From NCBI GenBank assembly GCA_028279515.1, contig JANQNQ010000001.1, positions 310,001-374,000 of the forward strand: a stretch of DNA of 64,000 nucleotides, written 5' to 3'. This document shows positions 36,303 to 45,755 of the stretch, piece by piece (positions within the stretch are counted from its first letter, which is position 1; each line of letters starts with the position of its first letter). The notes below the pieces were generated by a model. That model was not told the DNA's origin, ran no database searches, and saw nothing but the letters and a program-made list of their open reading frames with translations. The translations under genes were made by a program, and so were the position numbers. Origin of the DNA: Flavobacteriaceae bacterium (GTDB lineage Bacteria > Bacteroidota > Bacteroidia > Flavobacteriales > Flavobacteriaceae).

Positions 36303-37321
36303 AATATACTGGTAAGATAATTGTCATGGCGTACCCCGACACTTTTGTTCGAGTGTCTGAAGAGTGGGTATGCAAAGTGCTCCCTTATTTCGGAATTGGT
36401 ACCAAAGAATACCTGAAAGCAGGCCATGCGGCTTTGGTGCTTATTGAAAATGAAACAGGGCATGCTGCCTATTATGACTTCGGAAGGTATATTACTCCAA
36501 AAGGAAAGGGTAGGGTAAGAAGTGCTGTTACCGATGCCGAGCTAGAAATTCCGTTCAAGGCACGAATAGATGATCTAGGGCAATTACTCAATTTGAAAGA
36601 TCTGCTGTTGTGGTTGGAAGCGAACCCGAAGAAAACACACGGTGATGGTCGTTTGGTGGCGTCTGTTTGTGATGAGGTGGATCATGAAGCGGCCAAAAAT
36701 TATATACTCTCATTACAAGGAAGAGGAAGCATTCCGTATGGTGCGTTTGTAAAAGAAGGCAGCAATTGTTCGCGCTTTGTTACGGATACGATCTTGGCAA
36801 GTACCAATAACAAGAAAATCATTTCCGCCTTAAAAAAGAACAAACAATTTACTCCTAGTACCGTAGGGAACGTTGAAAAGGCAGCTTCAGAGGTCGTTTA
36901 TCAAGTGCATGACGGTGATATCAGAACCTACAACAGTTCGGCGCTTAAAGAGAATTTAACCAATTATTTTCATAAGAAACCTAAGACGGTTGTGCCGGCT
37001 GCAGGACAAACTGCCGGAAAGGTTCCAAAGAATGCACACTATCTTGAAGGCATAGGAAGTGGCGCGTTCTTTACGCTACATGATGAGCATACATCATTGG
37101 GTGCATATCGTATAAAGAGGTACGCAGAAGATGGCGTGAAGGATTTTGAAGGCGTGTTTAAGGTAAGTGATTTTAGCTTCGACAGCTCGCTGCCGTTTCA
37201 ATTTGTGTATGATAGCAATTGCAATTACTGTCATGTAGAGCAATTAAAGAAGATATTTCGATTTGATTTGGTGAAAGAGCAGCAAGTGATCAATTCAGTG
37301 CGTGAGGCGCATTCAGCTTAA
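36299..37321 (+). CDS. DUF6695-like protein, possible permuted papain-fold enzyme
   Basis: Length 340 aa. The frame begins with TTG at 36299, overlapping the previous stop as TTGA; an ATG at 36326 is the alternative. Residues 40-60 read KAGHAALVLIENETGHAAYY and residues 153-161 read EGSNCSRFV. A His followed much later by a Cys in an N-C-S-R-F context is the order seen in circularly permuted NlpC/P60 (LRAT/YiiX-like) folds, so His43 and Cys157 may be catalytic. This is inference from motif order. I recall similar proteins as DUF6695. The C-terminus has FVYDSNCNYCHVEQL. It overlaps the convergent apaG by 32 bp. Confidence 0.75.
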   Translation: MKYTGKIIVMAYPDTFVRVSEEWVCKVLPYFGIGTKEYLKAGHAALVLIENETGHAAYYDFGRYITPKGKGRVRSAVTDAELEIPFKARIDDLGQLLNLKDLLLWLEANPKKTHGDGRLVASVCDEVDHEAAKNYILSLQGRGSIPYGAFVKEGSNCSRFVTDTILASTNNKKIISALKKNKQFTPSTVGNVEKAASEVVYQVHDGDIRTYNSSALKENLTNYFHKKPKTVVPAAGQTAGKVPKNAHYLEGIGSGAFFTLHDEHTSLGAYRIKRYAEDGVKDFEGVFKVSDFSFDSSLPFQFVYDSNCNYCHVEQLKKIFRFDLVKEQQVINSVREAHSA

Positions 37322-37676
37322 ACGTAGGAATACAAACTCTAAACTGTTTGGTGGTCGTAAAATTGATCATGTTGTAATAACCGCGCATCGCACCGATGGG
37401 TGATGTTAAAAGACATCCCGAATTGTAAGTGTGTGATTCTCCGGGTTTTAGCACGGGTTTTTTTCCGATAACACCCTCGCCGTCAACAATTTCCTTGTCA
37501 TTAAGCGCGTCAAATATCTGCCAGTGTCGTGACGTAAGTTGAACCGAATCTTTACTCTGATTCTCAATGGTAATTTCATAACCAAAGGCATAGTGCTTCT
37601 TGTAGTTCTTGTAGAACGTACCCTCAAAACTAGTGCGCACCGAAATTTTAATTCCTCTGGTAACTTGTTGAATCAT
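37290..37676 (-). CDS. apaG: ApaG family protein
   Basis: Length 128 aa, the usual size. Family motifs: ISVRTSFEGTFYKNYKKHYA, FGYEITIENQSKDSVQLTSR, HWQIFDA, VVGEQP-like GEGVIGKKPVLKPGESHTY and TSPIGAMRGYYNM. ApaG is a single FN3-like beta-sandwich of unclear role, genetically tied to Ap4A turnover and Co2+/Mg2+ phenotypes in enterics. Its 3' end overlaps the 3' end of the DUF6695-like gene on the other strand by 32 bp. Confidence 0.95.
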   Translation of the reverse strand: MIQQVTRGIKISVRTSFEGTFYKNYKKHYAFGYEITIENQSKDSVQLTSRHWQIFDALNDKEIVDGEGVIGKKPVLKPGESHTYNSGCLLTSPIGAMRGYYNMINFTTTKQFRVCIPTFKLNAPHALN

Positions 37677-37787
37677 AGATAACCACGTTTGTTTAACGTA
37701 TCTGCTAAAATAGTAAAATCTACCATGAAAACTTAAAAATTAACAATAGATTTCACGAGTTAGATGAAAAAGGGAAGAATGTCCTAT

Positions 37788-39041
37788 TCAATTGTTGATG
37801 TTGACCGAAGTTCCGCTGCCCACACCGATGACGCTATCATGTCGATCACCAAACCTTCTAAAGTAAACCAGCACCGTGTATGTGTTTTCGGTTTGAGAGA
37901 ACGACCCACTAATGGCCGTGTCATCGATGTTTCCGTTTTCATCTACTAAGATGTACTTGTAATTGTAGAAGCCTTGCTTTAACAAGAGAGTGCATTGGTA
38001 AAGACCAGTGTTTTCGTTATAGGTCATTTTGGTAGAATCATCGATGGCGTAGTTGTTGAATTTGCCATAGACGTGAATGCTTCCAAAACCTATTTTTCTA
38101 TAGTTTTCCAGCGAAAAATGTACGTAGGCATATTCGGCCTCTGTGCGATTGTTTCTTCCCTGAAGCGTACGAATTACGAAATCCCCATTAATATCAGGAT
38201 TGTAGGTGTATGGTCTGTTTTCTCTTGTAATATTGGTGTAGAGATAGTTATGGTGAAGGTCCGTACGTTCGGTATGACTAATGCTGGCATTGGCACCGAG
38301 AATGTCTTTGTTGTCAAAGTTGAAATATTCATTCCCGCCCCAAAAACTGGCTTCTTTGTCGTATCTGTAGGACAATTCATTGCCGAGAACAAATTGAGGT
38401 TTTAAATTAGTGATGGCCGTGTTCCAGTCGTAATTCTGAAGCAAAGCAACCTTAACCTCCTGCATAGGGTTTTGCACTCTAACGCCTGTAAGATTGATGG
38501 TGAATCGTACCGCTTGTGCCTGATCTATGATTGACATGTCCCTAGACCGAAAGGTAGAAACACCAACAGCCGCTGCATCCTGATAAATGACAAAACGCCT
38601 TGTAAACATAAGTTCATCGTCATCATCATAGATCTTCATGATGTAGTTGCCCGAAAGCTTAAAGCCCGTTTCTTGATTCGGAAGCCTAAGTCGATACGTA
38701 GAGTAAGATTGTAAGGTGCCAAACGAGTTGCTGTAGTCGATAATACGCTCGTTATCAAACCCTCTCAGATATTCGAATTTAGATAAGTTGGTAGAAGGTG
38801 TCCAGTCAAAATTGCAGTGCTGTATCGTGTAATAGTAATCAGCTTCTCTGGCCCTGATGTCGTCAAAGAGCAATGTGATCGATTCGCCAAGTTTTATGAT
38901 CGGAAACTGATCGCCTTCATTGGGTCCTCTGAAAATTATTGACTTGATATATTCTGGCGGGTTTACCTCGTATTCTACTTGCCCAAAGAGCGAAGCGGAA
39001 GCCAGAAAGAAAAACAGAAAATGTTTAGCGATTCGATTCAT
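37788..39041 (-). CDS. DUF5103 protein, type IX secretion plug-like
   Basis: Length 417 aa from ATG at 39041 (MNRIAKHFLFFFLASASLFG); a longer frame starts with TTG at 39074. The mature protein opens with VEYEVNPPEYIKSIIFRGPN and continues with LLFDDIRAREADYYYTIQHC, NFDWTPSTNL and SYSTYRLRLPNQETGFKLSG, then GNYIMKIYDDDDELMFTRRF: the N-terminal domain of the DUF5103/T9SS plug family. In Flavobacterium a plug protein closes the periplasmic or extracellular face of the SprA translocon. The last third (GFGSIHVYGKFNNYAIDDST) resembles a carbohydrate-binding-like beta sandwich. Orthology to PlugA is likely but unproven. Confidence 0.88.
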   Translation of the reverse strand: MNRIAKHFLFFFLASASLFGQVEYEVNPPEYIKSIIFRGPNEGDQFPIIKLGESITLLFDDIRAREADYYYTIQHCNFDWTPSTNLSKFEYLRGFDNERIIDYSNSFGTLQSYSTYRLRLPNQETGFKLSGNYIMKIYDDDDELMFTRRFVIYQDAAAVGVSTFRSRDMSIIDQAQAVRFTINLTGVRVQNPMQEVKVALLQNYDWNTAITNLKPQFVLGNELSYRYDKEASFWGGNEYFNFDNKDILGANASISHTERTDLHHNYLYTNITRENRPYTYNPDINGDFVIRTLQGRNNRTEAEYAYVHFSLENYRKIGFGSIHVYGKFNNYAIDDSTKMTYNENTGLYQCTLLLKQGFYNYKYILVDENGNIDDTAISGSFSQTENTYTVLVYFRRFGDRHDSVIGVGSGTSVNINN

Positions 39042-39198
39042 AAACAAGGTTAAATTGCGACTAGGCTTAAACAAAATACGTGCCTAAAATGACCAACGGC
39101 TCAAATGTAGTAAAATTGGAACTTCAAACAGCTTATTTAGAACGAATATAAATAAAATTATAGTCTTTATGTGGCTTTCGGATGCGATCATTAATTAG

Positions 39199-39206
39199 TA
39201 AATTTG
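39199..39206 (+). promoter_or_regulatory. -7 box of the nqr operon promoter
   Basis: TAAATTTG, matching TAnnTTTG, 36 bp upstream of the nqrA ATG. It is the only candidate for the whole nqrABCDEF operon. Confidence 0.6.
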
Positions 39207-39242
39207 CGCGAATTTTTAGTTAATTAACTTAGATCGTAATAT

Positions 39243-40598
39243 ATGTCAAAAGACATTCGTATCAAGAAAGGTTTGGATATCAAGTTGGTTGGCGAGGCTG
39301 AAAAGACTACTGATAAAGCAATCCCAAGCAACGTCTACGGAATCCGACTTTCTGACTTTCACGCAATCACACCCAAGATGTTAGTTAAAGAAGGCGCCAA
39401 GTTCAAAGCTGGTGAGCCAATTTTCTTTAACAAAGAGAACGAAAACATGAAGTTCGTATCTCCTGTTTCTGGTGAATTGATTGCTATTGAAAGAGGAGCT
39501 AGAAGAAAGATCATGACATTGAAGATTCAAGCCGACAAGCAACAAGAGATGTTTGACCACGGTGAAGTTTCTATTGATGGCATGGACGGAGAAGCGATTA
39601 AAAAACACTTGTTGGCATCTGGATGTTGGCCATTTATTAAGCAACGTCCGTATGATGTGATCGCAGACCCAAGCAAATCCCCTAAAGCAATCTTTATCTC
39701 AGGTTATGCAAGTGCACCACTGACTGCAGATTTGGATTATGTGCTAGAGGGCAAAGAAAAAGAACTGCAAACAGCCATCAATGCCATCGGAAAATTAACC
39801 GAGGGCAGTGTGCATGTTTCAGTAGGAAAGGCATCAACGAGTTCTCCGCTGGCAGGTTTGTCAGGAGTTGTACTTCACAAAGTATCAGGGCCACACCCAT
39901 CAGGTAATGTAGGTACACTGATCAACAAAGTAGATCCTGTCAACAAGGGAGAGGTTGTTTGGACCATGAACCCACAAGACCTAGTTATTATTGGAGAATT
40001 GTTGCTTACTGGTAAATTTAATGCCGAGCGTACCATCGCATTGGTAGGGTCATCAGTAAAGGCACCAAAATACTACACCACCAAGATCGGAGCTGAGGTT
40101 TCAACATTCTTATACGATTCAGGAGTCAATTCTGAGCACATTAGAGTAATCAGCGGAAATATCTTGACCGGAACCAAAGTGAACCCTGACGGATATCTAG
40201 GATATTATGACAATACGGTCACAGCTATTCCAGAGGGAGACGATTATGAGTTCTTCGGTTGGAATAAGCCTATTTTCAATAAAGTGTCTCCATCGAGAGC
40301 ATTGACCTTCTCATGGTTATTCCCTAAAAAGAAATACGATCTAAACACCAATACCAATGGTGAGCATCGTGCTTTTGTGGTAACTGGAACCTACGAATCA
40401 GTATTCCCATTAGATATTTATCCGTTGCAGATCCTTAAGGCCTGTATGGTGAAGGATCTTGATGAGATGGAGCAGCTTGGGATGTACGAAGTGGCTCCTG
40501 AGGATTTTGCCTTGACCGAGTTTATCTGTGTGTCGAAGCAACCACATCAGCAAATTATTAGAGACGGGTTAGACTTAATGCATAAAGAAATCGGTTAA
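39243..40598 (+). CDS. nqrA: Na+-translocating NADH:quinone reductase subunit A
   Basis: Length 451 aa. It begins MSKDIRIKKGLDIKLVGEAE, with family segments SDFHAITPKMLVKEGAKFKA, PVSGELIAIERGARRKIMTL, FVSGYAS-like AIFISGYASAPLTADLDYVL, and GPHPSGNVGTLINKVDPVNK. NqrA is the peripheral cytoplasmic subunit that binds quinone near NqrB. First gene of nqrABCDEF, with 2 bp to nqrB. Confidence 0.98.
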   Translation: MSKDIRIKKGLDIKLVGEAEKTTDKAIPSNVYGIRLSDFHAITPKMLVKEGAKFKAGEPIFFNKENENMKFVSPVSGELIAIERGARRKIMTLKIQADKQQEMFDHGEVSIDGMDGEAIKKHLLASGCWPFIKQRPYDVIADPSKSPKAIFISGYASAPLTADLDYVLEGKEKELQTAINAIGKLTEGSVHVSVGKASTSSPLAGLSGVVLHKVSGPHPSGNVGTLINKVDPVNKGEVVWTMNPQDLVIIGELLLTGKFNAERTIALVGSSVKAPKYYTTKIGAEVSTFLYDSGVNSEHIRVISGNILTGTKVNPDGYLGYYDNTVTAIPEGDDYEFFGWNKPIFNKVSPSRALTFSWLFPKKKYDLNTNTNGEHRAFVVTGTYESVFPLDIYPLQILKACMVKDLDEMEQLGMYEVAPEDFALTEFICVSKQPHQQIIRDGLDLMHKEIG

Positions 40599-40600
40599 CC

Positions 40601-41827
40601 ATGGGATTGAAGAATAAATTACATAAGCTAAAATTAAAGTACGAAGGCACCAAAATGGCGCCGGCGTTCAACGCACTACATACCTTTTTATATTTACCTA
40701 ACGAGACCACCCATTCTGGCGGACACGTAAGAGCGGCAGACGATCTTAAGCGTACGATGAACACGGTGATCATGGCGTTGATTCCTTGTTTGGTCTTCGG
40801 AATCTTTAACGCAGGGTATCAACATCACTTAGCATTGGGCGAGATTGCACAAGCCTCTGGAGGATTCTTCAGTGGTGAGTTCTGGTCGCTAGATAACTTG
40901 TATGTTGGATTGTGGAAAGTATTACCACTCGTAGTTGTTTCTTACGGAGTAGGATTACTGATTGAGTTTATTTTCGCAGTTATCAAAGGACATGAAGTAG
41001 AGGAAGGATACCTAGTAACTGGAATGTTAGTGCCATTGATTGTACCGATCGATATTCCATTATGGATGCTTGCCGTAGCAGTAGCCTTTGGAGTTGTTAT
41101 CGGTAAAGAGGTATTCGGTGGTACCGGAATGAACATCCTTAACCCAGCATTGACCATTAGAGCATTCTTGTTCTTTGCTTATCCTACTTGGATGAGTGGT
41201 GACAAAGTATGGGTACACGGAGCGGTTGAAAATGCAGAGCAAATTGCTGGAGGGGCACAAATAGATGCTATCTCTGGTGAGACCATTCTTGGTTCGCTTG
41301 CAAACAACGCAGCCTTCAAATATGATATCATGGACATGTTCTACGGATTCATTCCTGGGTCGGTTGGAGAGACATCAGCATTGTTGATTCTTCTTGGCGG
41401 ACTCTTCTTGGTCTTTGCGAAGATCGGAAGCTGGAGAATCATGCTTTCTGGAGTACTTGGAGCTTTGGCCATGGGATTGATCTTCAACTTTGTTGTAGAC
41501 CAAGGTTGGATCGCTGATACGAGCAAATTCTACGGATTGATGAGCACAACCTTCTGGCATCACCTGATCATCGGTGGATTCGCCTTTGGTATTGTCTATA
41601 TGGCAACAGACCCAGTAACGGCGGCTCAGACCAATAAAGGGAAGTGGATCTACGGATTCTTGATCGGTTTTATCTCGATCCTGATTCGTGTGTTCAACCC
41701 TGCCTATCCAGAAGGAGTAATGTTAGCCATCCTATTGATGAATGTATTTGCTCCAACGATTGACCACTATGTGGTACAAGGCAATGTAAAAAAGAGATTG
41801 AAACGTCTAAAAGTTAAAACTGCATAA
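40601..41827 (+). CDS. nqrB: Na+-translocating NADH:quinone reductase subunit B
   Basis: Length 408 aa, polytopic. It carries FMN covalently attached to a Thr by ApbE; the likely site is Thr228 in QIDAISGETILGSL, which matches the D-x-x-S-G-x-T flavinylation motif. The segments GMLVPLIVPIDIPLWMLAVA, EVFGGTGMNILNPALTIRAF and YMATDPVTAAQTNKGKWIYG are typical of the NqrB/RnfD family. It forms part of the Na+ pathway. It lies 3 bp before nqrC. Confidence 0.98.
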   Translation: MGLKNKLHKLKLKYEGTKMAPAFNALHTFLYLPNETTHSGGHVRAADDLKRTMNTVIMALIPCLVFGIFNAGYQHHLALGEIAQASGGFFSGEFWSLDNLYVGLWKVLPLVVVSYGVGLLIEFIFAVIKGHEVEEGYLVTGMLVPLIVPIDIPLWMLAVAVAFGVVIGKEVFGGTGMNILNPALTIRAFLFFAYPTWMSGDKVWVHGAVENAEQIAGGAQIDAISGETILGSLANNAAFKYDIMDMFYGFIPGSVGETSALLILLGGLFLVFAKIGSWRIMLSGVLGALAMGLIFNFVVDQGWIADTSKFYGLMSTTFWHHLIIGGFAFGIVYMATDPVTAAQTNKGKWIYGFLIGFISILIRVFNPAYPEGVMLAILLMNVFAPTIDHYVVQGNVKKRLKRLKVKTA

Positions 41828-41830
41828 GAC

Positions 41831-42583
41831 ATGGCATTGAATACAGATAAAAATTCATACACCATCGTGTTCGCCGTTATTATGGTAGCGGTGGTAGGAT
41901 CGATCCTTGCTTCACTAGCCATGGGATTGAAACCAAGAATCAAAGAGAATGAGCGCCTTGAAAAGCAGCAAAACATTCTTTATGCCATGGGAGTGAACGC
42001 CAACGGTGATGACACTGGAGCGATCAACTTTATTGGTACGGATCAAGTAACCGAAGAATTCAACAAGTACATCACTAAGCAATTGGTGATCGAAGGTGAT
42101 AATGTGACCAAAGACGATCAGGCGTATTTGATCGATATTAAAAAGGAAGGTGACCTTGCGAAGGATCCATCATATACAAGAAGATTACCTTTATTCGTAG
42201 GCGAGAAGGATGGTGAAACATTCTACATCATTCCGATGCGTGGTAAAGGTCTTTGGGATGCGATCTGGGGCTATATGGCCATCAACAAAGAGTTGGTAGT
42301 ACAAGGAGTGTTCTTTGACCACAAGGGTGAAACACCAGGTCTAGGAGCCAATATCAAGACCCGTTTCTTTATGGATGACTTTACTGGAGAGTACCTTTTT
42401 GCTGACAACAGCTTTAAAGGGATCAATGTAGCTAAAGGAAATGCTGATCCATTGAACAATGACAAAAATGATAACGAAGTAGATGCCATCGCCGGAGCCA
42501 CTATTACAGGTAACGGTGTAACCGCAATGATCAAAAAGAGCGTTGCCATGTATCTACCTTATTTCAATACCTTAAAACAATAA
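41831..42583 (+). CDS. nqrC: Na+-translocating NADH:quinone reductase subunit C
   Basis: Length 250 aa. One N-terminal membrane helix (YTIVFAVIMVAVVGSILASL) and an FMN-binding periplasmic domain. The flavinylation motif is VDAIAGATITGNGV with Thr224 as the FMN-bearing residue, a target of the ApbE encoded at 49050. GLWDAIWGYMAINKELVVQG and DHKGETPGLGANIKTRFF are family signatures. 3 bp to nqrD. Confidence 0.98.
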   Translation: MALNTDKNSYTIVFAVIMVAVVGSILASLAMGLKPRIKENERLEKQQNILYAMGVNANGDDTGAINFIGTDQVTEEFNKYITKQLVIEGDNVTKDDQAYLIDIKKEGDLAKDPSYTRRLPLFVGEKDGETFYIIPMRGKGLWDAIWGYMAINKELVVQGVFFDHKGETPGLGANIKTRFFMDDFTGEYLFADNSFKGINVAKGNADPLNNDKNDNEVDAIAGATITGNGVTAMIKKSVAMYLPYFNTLKQ

Positions 42584-42586
42584 GTT

Positions 42587-43234
42587 ATGGGATTATTATC
42601 AAAAAAAGACAGTAAACTAATTTTAGATCCGTTAGCAGATAATAACCCAATTACCATTCAGGTATTAGGAATCTGTTCTGCCTTGGCGATTACTGCCGAG
42701 CTTGAGGCATCTATCGTAATGACCATCTCTGTACTTTTCGTATTAGGGGTAGGAAACGTAGTAGTTTCTTTGATGAGAAACATCATTCCTTCTAAAATCC
42801 GAATCATTGTGCAGCTTGTAGTAGTTGCTACCTTGGTAATTATCGTTGACCAGGTACTCAAGGCCTTTGCATATGAGTTGAGTAAAACCCTTTCGGTCTT
42901 TGTAGGGTTGATCATTACCAACTGTATTATCATGGGACGTTTTGAAGCCTTTGCTTTAGGAAATGGTCCTTGGAAATCATTCCTTGACGGAATTGGAAAC
43001 GCATTGGGATATGGATTGATCTTGATCATTGTAGGATTCTTTAGAGAATTGCTTGGATCAGGAACGCTTTTAGGAATTCCAGTTTTAGGAGACCCTATCG
43101 CGAAGACAGGATTGTATTCAATCGGATACGAGAACAACGGTTTCATGTTGTTGTCACCTATGGCTCTTGTGACCGTAGGAATCATCATATGGGTACAGCG
43201 TAGTAGAAACAAAGCGTTGATTGAAGAAAACTAA
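42587..43234 (+). CDS. nqrD: Na+-translocating NADH:quinone reductase subunit D
   Basis: Length 215 aa, six membrane helices. [20 protein letters not shown] and [20 protein letters not shown] with the conserved Cys in TNCI (an iron ligand shared with NqrE in the membrane) identify Nqr[17 protein letters not shown] is also typical. A 61-bp gap separates it from nqrE. Confidence 0.98.
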   Translation: MGLLSKKDSKLILDPLADNNPITIQVLGICSALAITAELEASIVMTISVLFVLGVGNVVVSLMRNIIPSKIRIIVQLVVVATLVIIVDQVLKAFAYELSKTLSVFVGLIITNCIIMGRFEAFALGNGPWKSFLDGIGNALGYGLILIIVGFFRELLGSGTLLGIPVLGDPIAKTGLYSIGYENNGFMLLSPMALVTVGIIIWVQRSRNKALIEEN

Positions 43235-43295
43235 AAGATAAGTAAACAGTTGTGAGTGTGTTCATCACTAATCATCAACTGAAAACATAAAGCAT

Positions 43296-44021
43296 ATGGA
43301 ACATATAGAATTATTTTTTAAGTCGATATTTATAGACAACATGGTATTTGCCACGTTCCTTGGGATGTGTTCGTACCTTGCAGTTTCTAAAAAAGTATCA
43401 ACAGCTGTGGGACTTGGTGCTGCCGTGATCTTTGTAATGGCCGTGACCGTTCCGTTAAACTGGTTGTTAGATCAATATATTCTGAGAGAAGGTGCGTTGG
43501 CATGGTTAGGGCCAGAATACGCTGATTACGATTTGAGCTTCCTTTCATTTATCATGTTCATTGCCACGATTGCAACCATGGTACAATTGGTAGAGATCAT
43601 CGTAGAGAAATTCTCACCTTCTTTATATAACTCATTAGGAATCTTCTTGCCACTGATCGCAGTAAACTGTGCGATTCTTGGAGGGTCATTGTTCATGCAG
43701 TCTAGAGAGATCGCCTCTTTCGGACTTGCCTTGAACTACGGGGTGAGTTCGGGAATCGGTTGGTTCTTGGCCATTCTTGGTATTGCCGCGATTCGTGAGA
43801 AGATCAGATATTCAAACGTACCAGCTCCTTTGAGAGGATTGGGAATTACCTTCATCATCACAGGTCTAATGGCAATTGGATTCATGAGTTTTGGAGGAAT
43901 GCTTACTGGAGATGACGGAGCTGAGAAGAAGTCTGATGGACCAACAAGTGCTCAAGTCGAAGAGATCCAGAAAGACGTTGACAAAAAATTAGCTGAATAC
44001 ACTAAAGAAAAAGGACAATAA
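43296..44021 (+). CDS. nqrE: Na+-translocating NADH:quinone reductase subunit E
   Basis: Length 241 aa. Membrane subunit paired with Nqr[21 protein letters not shown] at the start and [20 protein letters not shown] in the middle hold the conserved Cys residues that bind the intramembrane iron centre. [20 protein letters not shown] and [20 protein letters not shown] follow. A charged tail ([20 protein letters not shown]) extends the protein beyond the roughly 200-aa proteobacterial form. 2 bp to nqrF. Confidence 0.98.
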   Translation: MEHIELFFKSIFIDNMVFATFLGMCSYLAVSKKVSTAVGLGAAVIFVMAVTVPLNWLLDQYILREGALAWLGPEYADYDLSFLSFIMFIATIATMVQLVEIIVEKFSPSLYNSLGIFLPLIAVNCAILGGSLFMQSREIASFGLALNYGVSSGIGWFLAILGIAAIREKIRYSNVPAPLRGLGITFIITGLMAIGFMSFGGMLTGDDGAEKKSDGPTSAQVEEIQKDVDKKLAEYTKEKGQ

Positions 44022-44023
44022 AC

Positions 44024-45337
44024 ATGATGATACTAGCAGCAACGACAACAGGCACCGTAATCGCAACCGTAGTGGCGTTTTTAGTTATTACGCTTTTGTT
44101 GGTTGGACTTTTACTGTTTGTAAAGCAAAAATTAGCACCATCAGGTCCTGTAAAGATCAAGATCAACGGTGAAAAAGAAATTGAGGTACCTTCAGGAGGA
44201 ACACTGCTTTCAACTTTAGGTAATCAAAAAATATTCTTGCCATCTGCATGTGGAGGTGGTGGTACATGTATCCAGTGCGAATGTCATGTACACGATGGAG
44301 GAGGTGAAGCACTTCCAACAGAAACTCCTCACTTTACAAGAAAAGAACTTCAACACGGAGCGCGTTTAGCTTGTCAGGTAAAGGTGAAGCAAGACATGGA
44401 CATCTCGATTCCAGAAGAAGTATTCGGAATCAAGAAGTGGGAAGCAACCGTAGTTCGTAACTGGAACGTGGCGTCCTTCATCAAGGAGTTCGTAGTAGAG
44501 ATTCCTGAAGATATGGACTACAAAGCTGGAGGATATATCCAGATTGAAATTCCTAAGTGTGAGATAAAATATAGTGATATCGATATTTCTGCGCATCCAC
44601 AAGAGCATCCAGGAGAACCTGAGAAGTTCAAGATGGAGTGGGATAAGTTTAACCTATGGCCATTGGTGATGAAAAATGCTGATGTTGTAGAGCGTGCCTA
44701 TTCGATGGCCTCTTACCCTGCAGAAGGAAGAGAAATCATGTTGAATGTTCGTATTGCAACTCCGCCATGGGATCGTGCCAAAAACGGTTGGATGGATGTA
44801 AATCCTGGAATTGCATCATCGTACATCTTCTCACGTAAGGAAGGTGATAAAGTGACGATCTCTGGTCCTTACGGTGAATTCTTCATCAACGAGTCTGAAG
44901 CCGAGATGCTTTACGTAGGTGGAGGAGCAGGTATGGCACCAATGCGTAGCCACTTGTATCACTTATTCAAAACGTTAAAGACAGGAAGAAAAGTGTCTTA
45001 CTGGTATGGAGGGCGTTCTAAGCGAGAATTGTTCTACCTAGACCATTTTTATCAACTAGAAAAAGATTTCCCTAATTTCAAGTTCTATTTGGCTTTATCA
45101 GAACCTTTACCAGAAGATAACTGGAAAGTAAGAGAAGAGCTAAACGGAGAAGGAGACGGGTTCGTAGGTTTCGTTCATCAATGTGTGATCGACAACTATC
45201 TTAGCAAGCACGAATCTCCTGAAGATATTGAATTGTATTTCTGTGGACCGCCATTGATGAACAAGGCTGTACAGAAAATGGGAGAAGATTTCGGAATTCC
45301 AGATGAAAACATCAGATTTGATGACTTCGGAGGATAA
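44024..45337 (+). CDS. nqrF: Na+-translocating NADH:quinone reductase subunit F
   Basis: Length 437 aa. An N-terminal helix (12-33), then a plant-type 2Fe-2S ferredoxin domain with Cys76, Cys82, Cys85 and Cys117 (C-x5-C-x2-C...C), then a ferredoxin-reductase domain: FAD-binding [22 protein letters not shown]-binding [20 protein letters not shown] and [15 protein letters not shown], end [20 protein letters not shown]. It oxidises NADH and passes electrons to the other subunits. Its TAA stop (45335-45337) is followed at the very next base by the 56-bp repeat. Confidence 0.98.
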   Translation: MMILAATTTGTVIATVVAFLVITLLLVGLLLFVKQKLAPSGPVKIKINGEKEIEVPSGGTLLSTLGNQKIFLPSACGGGGTCIQCECHVHDGGGEALPTETPHFTRKELQHGARLACQVKVKQDMDISIPEEVFGIKKWEATVVRNWNVASFIKEFVVEIPEDMDYKAGGYIQIEIPKCEIKYSDIDISAHPQEHPGEPEKFKMEWDKFNLWPLVMKNADVVERAYSMASYPAEGREIMLNVRIATPPWDRAKNGWMDVNPGIASSYIFSRKEGDKVTISGPYGEFFINESEAEMLYVGGGAGMAPMRSHLYHLFKTLKTGRKVSYWYGGRSKRELFYLDHFYQLEKDFPNFKFYLALSEPLPEDNWKVREELNGEGDGFVGFVHQCVIDNYLSKHESPEDIELYFCGPPLMNKAVQKMGEDFGIPDENIRFDDFGG

Positions 45338-45393
45338 TTTCTGCAAGTGTTCAATATAAATAAGGAAAACCGATACGAAAGTGTCGGTTTTTT
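45338..45393 (+). repeat. 56-bp direct repeat, copy 1, with nqr terminator
   Basis: Identical over 56 bases to 47717-47772. It starts at the base after the nqrF stop and ends in the T-run of the terminator. Weaker similarity to the right flank of copy 2 may continue about 34 bp (for example AACTAAgCTT against AACTAAaCTT). Confidence 0.97.
45366..45391 (+). terminator. Terminator of the nqr operon
   Basis: AAAACCGATAC and GTGTCGGTTTT form an 11-bp stem (one G-U pair) closed by a GAAA loop, followed by a T-run. It is contained in the 56-bp repeat. Confidence 0.93.
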
Positions 45394-45515
45394 GTTTTGT
45401 CAGAGGTTTTAATAACAACTAAGCTTAATTACAGCAATTTTCTCTTGTGCGACATATGAGAATCGAATGAGATTTATATTATTTCTTACTTCTTTATCAT
45501 AATCATCTTGTTTTC

Positions 45516-45635
45516 GAGAAAAAGAAAGCCGAAGAATTGATCGCTACTTATATTGAAAATCTGATCGTAAATACATTGAACAACCACAATCCGCGACATG
45601 AGTCTGTTGGATTGGCACCTTGGATATTTGCTTAA
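45516..45635 (+). pseudogene. Orphan C-terminal coding remnant
   Basis: One frame reads EKKKAEELIATYIENLIVNT then LNNHNPRHESVGLAPWIFA and a TAA stop at 45633-45635. The composition is protein-like. The frame has no ATG and runs back only to a TGA near 45470, with less convincing residues. It could be the 3' end of a gene brought in or cut by the cassette's formation. I do not recognise the family, and chance is possible. Confidence 0.3.
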
Positions 45636-45679
45636 GGGGGTTTTATTTTCTAAATTTATAAATCAAATCTCCCCCTTAC
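45633..45679. other. Inverted repeat AAGGGGG/CCCCCTT
   Basis: AAGGGGG at the end of the remnant and CCCCCTT some 33 bp later can pair over 7 bp, enclosing an A/T-rich segment. It lies between the remnant and the tailspike-like gene and may be a weak terminator or a structural element. Confidence 0.35.
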
Positions 45680-45755
45680 TTATTAAAAATCTAAAATAAC
45701 CGTACTCAGCGGTTGTGCCTGAGTGCTAATAAAGTAAATCAAAATTTATTGAGGC

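Noticed and set aside
42658..43212. A 184-codon minus-strand frame inside nqrD
   Set aside because: Antisense shadow of the clearly conserved nqrD gene.
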